From assembly GCF_018919065.1 (NCBI RefSeq), contig NZ_JAHLQG010000006.1, forward strand, positions 50,149-114,148: a DNA stretch of 64,000 nt, in the 5' to 3' direction. The translations under genes were made by a program, and so were the position numbers. The stretch comes from Blautia sp. MSJ-9. Its GTDB lineage: Bacteria > Bacillota > Clostridia > Lachnospirales > Lachnospiraceae. The notes beneath the pieces are model-generated. The model made no database searches. It was given only the letters and a program-made list of their open reading frames with translations, and was not told where the DNA came from. Of this stretch, positions 27,507-36,191 are shown piece by piece (positions within the stretch are counted from its first letter, which is position 1; each line of letters opens with the position of its first letter).

Positions 27507-28276
27507 AAGGGAAAGAAAAAGAACAACGTTATCTGAAGCGGGATTATGAGCATTATTGCTTTTCACCCAGGGAGTTTCTGAAATATACAGGTCAGGCACT
27601 GGCATTATGTATTATGGCAGATTATCTTTTTTACAGAAGTGTGTGGGTATTGCTTCTTGCATTTCCTGTGGTTGTATTTTATCTGAAATGGCAGCAGAAC
27701 CGGATGATCAGAGAGAGAAGAAAGAATCTGAACTATCAGTTCAAAGATGCACTGACGTCCCTAAGTGTTGCAGTTCAGGCAGGATATTCGGTGGAGAGTG
27801 CAGTGAAAACCTGTATTCGGGATCTGGAACGATTGTATGGAAAGGGTACAGATATTGTGGAGGAATTCCGCTATATCGAGAGCCAGCAGCACATCAGTGT
27901 TCCGCTGGAAGAATTGTTTCTGGATCTTGGAGAGAGAAGCCAGGTAGAAGATATTGAAAACTTTGCATCTGTGTTTTATACAGCTAAGCGTACCGGCGGA
28001 GATATGAACCGGGTTATTCAGAAAGTAACACGTATGCTGGGAGATAAGATTGATGTGAAGAAAGAAATAGAGGCGACACTGGCAGCCAAGAAATCTGAGC
28101 AGATGATCATGAGTCTTATGCCTGCAGGAATTATTCTGTATCTGCAGATGACCTCACCGGGCTTCTTAAGTGTTCTTTATGGAAATCCCTTTGGAATTGT
28201 AGCAATGAGTATCTGTCTCGCAATTTATGCGACTGCATACTGGCTTGGCAGAAGGATTGTAGATATTGAGGTGTGA
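27503..28276 (+). CDS. tadB: TadB-like pilus platform protein (T2SF domain)
   Basis: Inner-membrane platform protein of the Tad machine. Two N-terminal hydrophobic segments (c. 35-70) are followed by a T2SF domain with LTSLSVAVQAGYSVESAV and FASVFYTAKRTGGDM, then C-terminal membrane segments (c. 200-250). It overlaps tadA and tadC by 4 bases each (ATGA and GTGTGA junctions), which shows tight translational coupling. Confidence 0.9.
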   Translation: MKGKEKEQRYLKRDYEHYCFSPREFLKYTGQALALCIMADYLFYRSVWVLLLAFPVVVFYLKWQQNRMIRERRKNLNYQFKDALTSLSVAVQAGYSVESAVKTCIRDLERLYGKGTDIVEEFRYIESQQHISVPLEELFLDLGERSQVEDIENFASVFYTAKRTGGDMNRVIQKVTRMLGDKIDVKKEIEATLAAKKSEQMIMSLMPAGIILYLQMTSPGFLSVLYGNPFGIVAMSICLAIYATAYWLGRRIVDIEV

Positions 28277-29316
28277 CAGTACAAATGTGGGTACATGTTG
28301 TCATTTTTGTCATGATTCTGTGTGCACTGATCGGATGGAAAAAAGGATGGATTCCATCTTCCGGAATCGGAGGAAAGGAAGGAATCAGACTTTTTGCAGC
28401 AGTAGCAATATCCGGGAATCTGCTTGGCATGATTCTTACCGCAGGAAACGGCGGACAGGTGTATCCTCAGGGATACCGTCTGGAAAAGGAGGATACAGGA
28501 TCATATGAGAAGGAATTTATGGTATCCGTGGATGGAGAGAAACCGGTCTCCATGTATATACAGGTACCGGAAAAGGAACAGGAAGAACAGGAAACACCGA
28601 AACAGGATAAGAAACTGACCAGAAAAGAGCAGGCAAAGAAAGATCTGGCAGAGGCAGTGGCCCGATATAATGAGCAGCAGAATGATCCGGACTATTATTA
28701 TCTTCCGGATACGCTGAATGGAAAAAAGGTAAAGTGGGAAATCCCTGCAGATAATTCCGGTATGCTTCTGACCGGGCTGTTTCTTATAGCCGCAATGGTA
28801 ATCCTGGTAATGAAAGGCAGAGAAGAACAGGTACAGCTTCAGAAACGGTATGAAGAACTGCTTATGGATTATCCCGGACTGATCATGAAGTTTACACTTC
28901 TTGTTCAGGCAGGAATGACAGTAAGAAAGGCATTCCAGAAAATCGCATTGGATTATAGCAGAAAGAAGAAACGAAAACCGCGGCCTGCCTATGATGAGAT
29001 ACGAGTCATCTGTTATGAAATGGAAAGCGGAGTTTCTGAGAGTGAAGCATACAGAAGGTTTGGAGAGAGATGTGGACAGGCAAAATATAAGACTTTTGCT
29101 ACACTTCTGATTCAGAACCTCCAGAAGGGAAGCAGACAGATGGCAGATATGCTGGAACGGGAGTCTATGGAAGCGTGGGAAGAGCGTAAGAGAAAAGCCC
29201 GTGTTCTGGGAGAAGCTGCTGCAACGAAGCTTCTGATCCCGATGATCATGATGTTGATGGTCGTAATGGCAATTGTGATGATACCTGCGTTTCTGTCCTT
29301 TTATGGAGGAACCTGA
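28273..29316 (+). CDS. tadC: TadC-like pilus platform protein (T2SF domain)
   Basis: Second platform protein. Two N-terminal membrane segments (c. 5-60) are followed by an acidic, Gln/Lys-rich soluble stretch (c. 85-150), another segment and a T2SF domain with LIMKFTLLVQAGMTVRKAFQ. The final hydrophobic stretch is MIMMLMVVMAIVMIPAF. The extra soluble stretch makes it longer than usual TadC proteins. A GTG start overlaps the tadB stop; the ATG at 28285 is an alternative. Confidence 0.88.
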   Translation: MTVQMWVHVVIFVMILCALIGWKKGWIPSSGIGGKEGIRLFAAVAISGNLLGMILTAGNGGQVYPQGYRLEKEDTGSYEKEFMVSVDGEKPVSMYIQVPEKEQEEQETPKQDKKLTRKEQAKKDLAEAVARYNEQQNDPDYYYLPDTLNGKKVKWEIPADNSGMLLTGLFLIAAMVILVMKGREEQVQLQKRYEELLMDYPGLIMKFTLLVQAGMTVRKAFQKIALDYSRKKKRKPRPAYDEIRVICYEMESGVSESEAYRRFGERCGQAKYKTFATLLIQNLQKGSRQMADMLERESMEAWEERKRKARVLGEAAATKLLIPMIMMLMVVMAIVMIPAFLSFYGGT

Positions 29317-29444
29317 TCTAAGAAGTGCCTGAAAATGGTGTTGTATTGGAAAGTATGCTGTTGCGCACGAAATAGACATTAATATTAGAGTTATAGTTTG
29401 CAAGATGTGAAACAGGATATAAACGAAACATACGGAGGAAGAAT

Positions 29445-29645
29445 ATGGGACAATTGATGCAAAGTGTGAAAAGACAAAACGGACTGCTGCGAAGATTTGC
29501 AGAGGAAGAAGATGCTGTAGGTGTTGTGGAGATCATTTTAATTCTTGTAGTCCTGATCGGACTTGTCATTATTTTCAAAGAGCAGCTGACCAATCTGGTA
29601 CAGAGCATTCTTTCAAAGATCGCGAAACAGAGTAATTCTATCTGA
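29445..29645 (+). CDS. flp: Flp-type (type IVb) pilin
   Basis: A 66-residue prepilin. A charged leader (c. 1-25) ends in EEEDAVG, followed by a hydrophobic stretch VVEIILILVVLIGLVIIF with a glutamate (E29) near its start, as in Flp1-like pilins cut by an A24 peptidase. GGAGGAAGA lies just before the ATG. It is set apart from tadC by 128 bases, so it may have its own promoter, as major pilins often do. Confidence 0.88.
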   Translation: MGQLMQSVKRQNGLLRRFAEEEDAVGVVEIILILVVLIGLVIIFKEQLTNLVQSILSKIAKQSNSI

Positions 29646-29695
29646 TAAAAGTTTACCCGTTGAATACAAAAAAGAGAAGGAGGTGTACTTCCTGT

Positions 29696-31207
29696 ATGAA
29701 GTGTCATAAAGAGAAAAAAGGAAGCATTACTGTATTTCTGGCACTGATCCTCAGTCTGCTTCTGTCACTGGTGTGTACAAGCATAGAATCTGTGCGTATG
29801 GCATCTGCCCGAACACAGATCCTGAACAGTATGGATATCGGACTGTACTCTGTATTTGGACAGTATGATAAGAAACTCCTGGAGGAGTATGACTTGTTTG
29901 CACTTGACGGCTCTATGGGAGGCGGGATGTTGAACCTTGCAAAGATTTGTGACAATCTAGAATCCTATATGAAACCTGTCCTTAAGCAGAACAGCCAGAA
30001 ACTCAGTCTGCATCAGAGCGGACTGACCGGTTATCGTCTTCTGACAGATAATGGTGGAGAAGTTTTTTATCAGCAGATTGTGCAGTATATGCAGGAAACT
30101 CTTGGCAGTCAGGGAGTACAGGCCCTTCTTAACCGAATGTCTGACCGTGAGAAGAAAACGAAGGAAGCAGATTTGAAGGCGAGTCAGGCAGAAGCAGGAG
30201 GTTCTATCGACAGGTATGATTCAGAAATGAATCAGGCTTCGCAAAAAAGCCAGCAGGCAGCGGAAGAAGCTGCAAAGAATCAGCAGGGAAATAATGCAGA
30301 CAATTCTTCAGGACAGCAGTTTGGAGATGGAACGACACAGCCGGTACCTGCACAGGAACCGGTGAATAATCCGATTACTGTTATTAAAAGAATTATGAAG
30401 ATGGGAGTTCTGGAACTGGTGCTGCCATCCGGACGTGGGATTTCCACGCATACAGTCAGCAGAAATACGCTGGTTTCAGGGAGACAGTTGCAGCAGGGAA
30501 TGGAGATGCCGGATGGACTGACAACAGAGAACAGTTATACTTCAGGTGTACTATTTCAACAGTATATGATGAATCATCTGGGAAATTATATAAATCCGTC
30601 AGACAAAGGTCTGGCATATCAGATGGAATATATTTTCGCAGGGAAAGACAATGATATGGATAACCTGAAAGCTGTAGCAACGAAACTTTTGTTTATCAGA
30701 GAGGGTGTAAACTTTGCCAGTCTGATGGCAGACAGTGCAAAGAGAACAGAAGCGCAGGCTCTTGCCACAGCTATTGCAGCCGGATTTCTGATTCCGCCGG
30801 CAGCCGTGGTGATTGAGACAGCGCTGCTATTATGCTGGGCATTCGCAGAGAGTGTACTGGATGTACGAGAACTTTTTGCAGGAGGAAAGATTCCGCTGGT
30901 AAAGACTTCTGCAGATTGGCAGATTTCCTTGGCAAATCTCTCTAATCTGATGGAAGGATTGGATTCTATGAGAAAAAACGATGATCATGGAATGTCCTAT
31001 GAAGACTATATTCAGGTGCTGGTTTTGTCAGTTTCGAAGGAAAAGAAGGTAATGAGAGGAATGGATATGGTTGAGAATACGATCAGAAATAATGGCAGAG
31101 CACATTTTTGTATGGATTCTTGTATTGTGGCTTTGGAAGCGTTTGCAGATATCAAAGCTAATAAGAAAAAGGAATTTCATGTGGTTCGACAATATTGCTA
31201 TGAATGA
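29696..31207 (+). CDS. DUF5702 domain protein of the pilus operon
   Basis: An N-terminal membrane segment in the TadE/TadG style (KGSITVFLALILSLLLSLVCT) is followed by a long extracellular part with SVRMASARTQILNSMDIGLYSVFGQYD, the usual opening of DUF5702 proteins found in Firmicute Tad clusters. A Gln/Ala-rich linker (c. 165-225) is present. A further hydrophobic stretch lies at c. 355-380. The ATG at 29696 follows AAGGAGG by 12 bases. It is probably a pseudopilin or tip-associated protein (inference). A TTG at 29660 is less likely. Confidence 0.82.
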   Translation: MKCHKEKKGSITVFLALILSLLLSLVCTSIESVRMASARTQILNSMDIGLYSVFGQYDKKLLEEYDLFALDGSMGGGMLNLAKICDNLESYMKPVLKQNSQKLSLHQSGLTGYRLLTDNGGEVFYQQIVQYMQETLGSQGVQALLNRMSDREKKTKEADLKASQAEAGGSIDRYDSEMNQASQKSQQAAEEAAKNQQGNNADNSSGQQFGDGTTQPVPAQEPVNNPITVIKRIMKMGVLELVLPSGRGISTHTVSRNTLVSGRQLQQGMEMPDGLTTENSYTSGVLFQQYMMNHLGNYINPSDKGLAYQMEYIFAGKDNDMDNLKAVATKLLFIREGVNFASLMADSAKRTEAQALATAIAAGFLIPPAAVVIETALLLCWAFAESVLDVRELFAGGKIPLVKTSADWQISLANLSNLMEGLDSMRKNDDHGMSYEDYIQVLVLSVSKEKKVMRGMDMVENTIRNNGRAHFCMDSCIVALEAFADIKANKKKEFHVVRQYCYE

Positions 31208-31243
31208 TCATAGAAACAAGCTTCAGAAAAGAGGTGTGAAAAG

Positions 31244-32098
31244 ATGCTTTTACAGAAAAAAAGCAAAGGGACTAGAGAAAGCAGAAAAAAAGATGACAAA
31301 AATTATGAAAGGAGGAGTTGCTCTCGAAGAAATATTTTTTCCTTTTTATCCCCGAAAAAAGGAAGAAATAAATACAGCTTGAAGGTTGATTGGAAAGCTA
31401 ATCTTTCTGTAAAAGCACCTTTTGATCTCTCTTTTCTGAAAAGGATGTTTTTTAAGAAGAGTGCTTTGAAAAGGGGAAGTCTGGCAGTGGAGACTGCGTT
31501 GGCGCTTCCATTGTTTTTTCTGGGAATGGTCACATTGATATCCTTTATGGATATTTATAAGCTTCAAACAGAACATCTGACAAGCTTATGTACAAGAGCA
31601 AAACAGACAGGAATGTATGCCTGTCTTGCGGGAGATAACGGCCCGGAGAATATTACTTTGCCGGATATATATACTTATAAGCCGTTTGGTGGTCTGCTCC
31701 CTCTTCCAGGTGTTGTGATCTATAACCATGTAAAAGTTCATGCATGGACTGGAACAGAGTTTCCTGATAATGGAGGTGAACAGGGAGAAGTAGAACAGAT
31801 GGTATATGTGACAGCATCTGGAAGTGTCTATCACAAAAATCCTGGATGTAGTTATCTAAATGTTTCTCTGAAACAGATTCCGGGAAGTTCTGTAAAGTCT
31901 GCAAGTAATCAATACGGAGAGCGCTATTCTGCCTGTGAAACCTGTAGCAGAAATCAGAATCCGGCAGGGGTAGTGTATGTCACGGAACAGGGAAACAGAT
32001 ATCATAATCTGGAGTCCTGCAGTGGGTTGAAGCGTTCAGTAAAACTGGTAAAATCTTCCACAGTTTCCGGAATGAGTGCATGCAGCAGATGTGGATAA
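31244..32098 (+). CDS. TadE-like pseudopilin with duplicated Cys motif
   Basis: A TadE-like segment (RGSLAVETALALPLFFLGMVTLISF) sits unusually far in, after c. 75 Lys/Arg-rich residues. The ATG at 31445 (residue 68) could be the real start, although GAGGTG precedes 31244. The C-terminal part carries two tandem units of c. 45 residues: YVTASGSVYHKNPGCSYL then CETC, and YVTEQGNRYHNLESCSGL then CSRC. These look like metal sites. No such repeat is known to me in TadE proteins generally. Confidence 0.8.
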   Translation: MLLQKKSKGTRESRKKDDKNYERRSCSRRNIFSFLSPKKGRNKYSLKVDWKANLSVKAPFDLSFLKRMFFKKSALKRGSLAVETALALPLFFLGMVTLISFMDIYKLQTEHLTSLCTRAKQTGMYACLAGDNGPENITLPDIYTYKPFGGLLPLPGVVIYNHVKVHAWTGTEFPDNGGEQGEVEQMVYVTASGSVYHKNPGCSYLNVSLKQIPGSSVKSASNQYGERYSACETCSRNQNPAGVVYVTEQGNRYHNLESCSGLKRSVKLVKSSTVSGMSACSRCG

Positions 32099-32157
32099 AA
32101 CATATAAAAATTAAAGCGGATAAGAAGTAAAGTGGATAAGAATCAGGAGAGAGGGAT

Positions 32158-32583
32158 ATGGAAGTAAACTGTATAAAAGAAGCATGTATACTGGCATTTC
32201 TGGGAGTGAATTCCTGGATTGATATCCGGAGAAAGCAGATTTCTCTGCTAATCACTGTTGTATTTGCCGGGGGAGGGATAATCTGGACGATACGCACCGG
32301 GAGTGATGCACTGGATTTCCTGCTATGTGCGGGGACTGGACTTGGATTTGTGGGAATCAGCATTTTTACGGAGGGATCAGTGGGAATGGGAGATGGGTGG
32401 ATTCTTATGGCGCTGGGAACTATGATGCGTCCTGCGGAATTTTTCACCATGCTTTTTGTGGGAATGCTGTGCAGTGCTGGATTTGCAGGAATTATGCTGA
32501 TGGTATTTCGTGGGAAAGGCCACATGGAGATCCCGTTTGTGCCATTTTTGCTGGCAGGATATCTTGGAGGGATTTTGCTATGA
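32158..32583 (+). CDS. Second A24-type prepilin peptidase-like protein
   Basis: A 141-residue membrane protein with the pattern of A24 peptidases: SWIDIRRKQIS carries the first aspartate and GSVGMGDGWILMALG the second in a GxGD motif, and IPFVPFLLAGY ends the domain. The lysine usual after GxGD is replaced by glycine. It may supply the peptidase activity that the frameshifted copy at 24750 lacks, or process only the TadE-like proteins that flank it (inference). Its stop overlaps the next start (ATGA). Confidence 0.82.
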   Translation: MEVNCIKEACILAFLGVNSWIDIRRKQISLLITVVFAGGGIIWTIRTGSDALDFLLCAGTGLGFVGISIFTEGSVGMGDGWILMALGTMMRPAEFFTMLFVGMLCSAGFAGIMLMVFRGKGHMEIPFVPFLLAGYLGGILL

Positions 32584-33044
32584 AAAAAATCATTATGAGA
32601 AATAGAAATATAATAAAAAAGGTCAGTAAGGGAAGCCTGACAGTAGAAACTGCCTGCGTTATGCCGTTGATTTTGCTGGTGTTGATGGGATTGATCTATC
32701 TGAGTTTCTTTGTACATAACAGAGCCTGGCTTACAGCGGCTGCTTATGAATCAGCAATCAGCGGAAGTATGGAAGGAATCCGAAAGAACGGAGAAGTGTA
32801 TGAGACTGCCAGAATGCGCAGTGAAGAGCTTGGAAGTACAGGCTTCTTTGGGGCAGAGAATCTGAGTACACAGACAAATGTGGGGAAGGAAGTGCAGGTA
32901 ACCTATGATCTTGATACGATTTCTTCATATGGGAATCTGAGCTGGCATTTAAGGATAGAAGGAACTTCTGCCATTATCAATCCTGTAAAACATATTCGAA
33001 AACTAAGAGCGGCAGCAGCTGTTCTAAAGGGGATGGGGGACTAA
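32580..33044 (+). CDS. TadE-like pseudopilin
   Basis: A 154-residue protein with the TadE signature KGSLTVETACVMPLILLVLMGLI near the N-terminus and an extracellular C-terminal part. The start at 32580 overlaps the previous stop and follows TTGGAGGG; a longer frame that starts upstream merely overlaps the peptidase gene. It lies between the peptidase and the FHA gene and is part of the pilus operon. Confidence 0.87.
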   Translation: MKKIIMRNRNIIKKVSKGSLTVETACVMPLILLVLMGLIYLSFFVHNRAWLTAAAYESAISGSMEGIRKNGEVYETARMRSEELGSTGFFGAENLSTQTNVGKEVQVTYDLDTISSYGNLSWHLRIEGTSAIINPVKHIRKLRAAAAVLKGMGD

Positions 33045-33045
33045 G

Positions 33046-34512
33046 ATGCGGACAGAATATAAGAGAGATATGAACCACAATTATTTGATCCTTTACGGAG
33101 AAGAGGAGATTAATACAGACTCCTATCAGGTGAGAATGCTGGTGGGAAATGTAATCCCCTCTCTTCTGAAATGCAGGATTCAGGGAATGGATGGAAGATT
33201 TCTTGTGTACTTTGATATTACCTCTAAACAGGCATTGAACGTTTTATATGAAGAGAAAAAGATGGAGATTGAAGATCTCCGTCTGATTTTTGGTGGTTTT
33301 GTTAAAGCTATGGAGGATGCGGCGGAATATCTGATGAACCCCGGACAGTTTATTATAGCGCCGGAATATATTTATACAGATATTGAAAAACAGCAGATTT
33401 ATTTCTGCATGATGCCAGGATACGAAAAAGATATCAGAGAACAGTTTCAGCGTCTGACGGAGTATATCCTTCCCAAAATTGATCATCAGGACGGGGAGGC
33501 TGTGATTCTGGGATACGGTGTATATAAGAGAGCGATGGAAGACAGTTTTCATCTGGAACACATTAAAGAAGAACTATATAAAGTTCAGGGAACATCGACA
33601 TTGCCAAAAGAAGAGAACACAGAAGCCAGGACAGGACAAAAACAAGATTTTCAGGAGTTTTCAATGGAAGAAAGACTTCAGGAAGAAAGACTCTGGGAAG
33701 CTGGAACTGTACAGGAAGAGTTTATAAGAGAAGGTGAAGCGACAGAGAAGCCTGGAATGATAAAGAAGGGAGTGATTATAATACTGGCAGCATTGTTGCT
33801 CTGCGGAATAACGGCAGTTACTCTGATGGGATATCTGCCATATATAGAAACCGGAGTTGTTATGGGAGGAATTCTTGTACTGGCAGCATGCACAATGTTG
33901 GTCGTACGTATTGTACGCAGGGGAAAGAAACCGGATACTTTACAGCAGAGATCTGCGGAGAAAAAAGGTCGAATTTCAATTAGAAATTCTGCAAATGTAA
34001 AGAAAGAAGAAGCGGATTGGAAAATTTTTGAACAGTATCCGAATTTAACTGAAACCGAAAAAGAAGAGAAATGGGAAAAACGATTCTATGAAACCATGAA
34101 AGAAGAACTGGAAAGTCCGAATCGATATCCAGACTCAAAGCCAGAGATTTCCAAAACTTTGCAGCCTCATGCGGACTATGGAGAAACTGTAGTTTTGTCT
34201 GCGGGAGCAGTATCCGGTCCGGCTAGTCTGGTGAGCAAAGAACCGGGAGAGCTGGCGACCATTTATCTGAATGAAGATATGACTGTGATCGGAAAACTGG
34301 AGACTGCCTGTGATGCAGTGATCAGTCTGCCGACAGTAAGCCGTATCCATGCGAAAATCCGAAAGCGGGAAGAAGAATATTATCTTACAGATATGAATTC
34401 AAGGAACGGAACAGCGGTAAACGGAAGACTTCTTCTTCCAGATGAAGAATATCAGCTGCAACCGGAAGATGAAGTGGACTTTGCACAGGCAAGATACATA
34501 TTTCTGGCATAA
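33046..34512 (+). CDS. DUF6382-FHA protein at the end of the pilus operon
   Basis: The N-terminal half (c. 1-170; YEEKKMEIEDLRLIFGGF, CMMPGYEKDIREQFQ) matches DUF6382, which in Firmicutes is commonly joined to FHA domains. Two hydrophobic segments (c. 243-290) and a charged linker follow. The C-terminal FHA domain (c. 405-488) has MTVIGKLETACDAVI, SRIHAKI and NSRNGTAVNG. The gene begins 2 bases after a TadE stop, so a phosphothreonine reader is made with the pilus proteins. This is the best sequence evidence that the kinases and pilus work together. Confidence 0.85.
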   Translation: MRTEYKRDMNHNYLILYGEEEINTDSYQVRMLVGNVIPSLLKCRIQGMDGRFLVYFDITSKQALNVLYEEKKMEIEDLRLIFGGFVKAMEDAAEYLMNPGQFIIAPEYIYTDIEKQQIYFCMMPGYEKDIREQFQRLTEYILPKIDHQDGEAVILGYGVYKRAMEDSFHLEHIKEELYKVQGTSTLPKEENTEARTGQKQDFQEFSMEERLQEERLWEAGTVQEEFIREGEATEKPGMIKKGVIIILAALLLCGITAVTLMGYLPYIETGVVMGGILVLAACTMLVVRIVRRGKKPDTLQQRSAEKKGRISIRNSANVKKEEADWKIFEQYPNLTETEKEEKWEKRFYETMKEELESPNRYPDSKPEISKTLQPHADYGETVVLSAGAVSGPASLVSKEPGELATIYLNEDMTVIGKLETACDAVISLPTVSRIHAKIRKREEEYYLTDMNSRNGTAVNGRLLLPDEEYQLQPEDEVDFAQARYIFLA

Positions 34513-34632
34513 ATGTTTTGAAAAAATACAAAATGTCTGATACAATTAAGAATAGTAATTCAGGAAAATATTGCTAATTCTTTATAGAAGAATTTGTTAT
34601 GTGAATTGCTGAAGATGATTGTGTATGAAAAG

Positions 34633-34680
34633 CGTAACTATTCAGCACCTCGCGGAATAGTAGACTGCTGAATAGTTACG
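34633..34680. repeat. Perfect 15-bp palindrome, short relative of repeat A
   Basis: CGTAACTATTCAGCA at 34633-34647 and TGCTGAATAGTTACG at 34666-34680 are exact inverse complements. The loop CCTCGCGGAATAGT matches the inner edge of the larger repeats at 7576 and 46263, so it looks like an internally deleted form. It lies in the 213-base gap after the FHA gene. Confidence 0.8.
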
Positions 34681-34725
34681 AAAAAACAACAAAACAGAAT
34701 AAAACAGACAGAAAAGAGGTAAATC

Positions 34726-35340
34726 TTGGAAGAAATGAAAAAAGAGCCGGTTACAGTGTTTCTCATTCTGGTCAATCTTCTTGTTTTTCTTGCAGTAGAG
34801 CTGACCGGAGGATCCGAAGATACCATGCATATGCTTCAGTGTGGTGCTGCGTATACACCATCTGTCATGCAGGGGGAATATTACAGGATTTTTACCAGTA
34901 TGTTTCTGCACTTTGGTCCGCAGCATCTTGGTAATAATATGCTGGTACTTTTTGTACTTGGCGGAAGACTGGAACGTACAGTAGGAAGGCTGAAATATCT
35001 GCTGATTTATCTTCTTGGCGGGATGGGCGGAAATCTGTTGTGTATATTCCTGGAATTAAACAGCAGAGATTTTGCAGTATCCGCAGGTGCATCTGGTGCA
35101 GTATTTGCTGTAATGGGTGCTATGATCTATGCTGTGATTAGAGGCAGGGGATATATTGAAGATCTTTCTGCCAGACAGGTTGTAATCATGGCTGCATTTT
35201 CCCTTTATTTTGGATTTACAAGTGAAGGTGTGGATAATGCAGCACATGTGGGAGGCCTTATCTGTGGATTTATACTGGCAGTATTGTTCTATCATCCTTC
35301 TCGCTTACAAATTCACGCTTCGGAAGAAACAGGCAGATAG
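34726..35340 (+). CDS. Rhomboid-family intramembrane serine protease
   Basis: Six or seven hydrophobic segments in 204 residues. The catalytic serine is S123 in SAGASGAVFAVMG and the histidine H174 in AAHVGGL; their spacing of 51 fits rhomboids. The asparagine-containing stretch HLGNNMLVLFVLG is also typical. A TTG start follows AGAGGT. Rhomboids cut membrane proteins within their membrane segment; a substrate among the nearby membrane proteins is possible but unproven. Its 3' end overlaps the convergent histidine kinase gene by 28 bases. Confidence 0.9.
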   Translation: MEEMKKEPVTVFLILVNLLVFLAVELTGGSEDTMHMLQCGAAYTPSVMQGEYYRIFTSMFLHFGPQHLGNNMLVLFVLGGRLERTVGRLKYLLIYLLGGMGGNLLCIFLELNSRDFAVSAGASGAVFAVMGAMIYAVIRGRGYIEDLSARQVVIMAAFSLYFGFTSEGVDNAAHVGGLICGFILAVLFYHPSRLQIHASEETGR

Positions 35341-35999
35341 ATGTTAAATCTGGAACCATGTCCGGGAGAACTGGAGACTTTGATCTGGCCGTGATGGGCA
35401 GCTATGATCTCGGCTGTTACTGCAAGTCCCAGACCGGTTCCGTCTGCTTTGTATGTAATAAATGGATGAAAGATATTCTGTAGCTGAGTTTCAGTCATTC
35501 CACAGCCATTATCTTCCACTGAAATGCAGATGTTTTCATCTGCCTGAAAAAGTCTGACTGAGATCTTGCCATCGGGCAGAGAGACTGCTTCGCAGGCATT
35601 TCTTATCAGATTAAATAGAACCTGACGCATTTTTACACGGTCAAGAAGTATTGATGTGGAAATATTTTCCAAGTGTGTTTCCAGTGTAATACCAAGATAA
35701 TGTAATGTGTTTTTCTCACAGGATAGAACAGATTCCAGGAACTTCCGGGAATCTGTGGGAATCAGATTTACAGTTCCGGCATGGCTAAAATCGGAGAGCT
35801 CATTTAACAGTTCTTTGACATATTCCAGATTATCTATAAGGCTATCCCATTGACTGTAACTGTATAATTCCGGATGAGAGGACGCCATTAATTGGAGTTC
35901 ACTGTTGATCAGTGAGATCGGATTACGGATTTCATGTGACAGCCTGGAAAGAGTAAGGCTAAACTCCTGTTTTAATTGTTCTGTTGTTTCAATCTGCAT
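35313..35999 (-). CDS. Small sensor histidine kinase without a sensor domain
   Basis: The 228 residues hold only the catalytic core: an H-box with H22 in RLSHEIRNP, and an ATPase domain with NLIRNACEAV, DNGCGMTE and GTGLGLAV. No membrane segment or PAS domain is present. The closest kinds are Spo0A-feeding kinases or a soluble partner of another sensor. No response regulator gene is adjacent. GAGGTGATGAT precedes the start. Confidence 0.87.
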   Translation of the reverse strand: MQIETTEQLKQEFSLTLSRLSHEIRNPISLINSELQLMASSHPELYSYSQWDSLIDNLEYVKELLNELSDFSHAGTVNLIPTDSRKFLESVLSCEKNTLHYLGITLETHLENISTSILLDRVKMRQVLFNLIRNACEAVSLPDGKISVRLFQADENICISVEDNGCGMTETQLQNIFHPFITYKADGTGLGLAVTAEIIAAHHGQIKVSSSPGHGSRFNIYLPVSSEA

Positions 36000-36191
36000 A
36001 TCATCACCTCAAAAAAAGTGTATCATTGCGAATTTTTCACCGCAACTGATTTCGTCATGGAAATTTCGCACTAAAACGACACGCCGACAAAGTTACTGCT
36101 TGCGGAATAATGTCTGCGAACAGCGTCTGGATAAGCCTTCAGAACAAGAGCAGAGGCTTATTCGAATTATTTAGGAAAGAAGGACTTAAAA

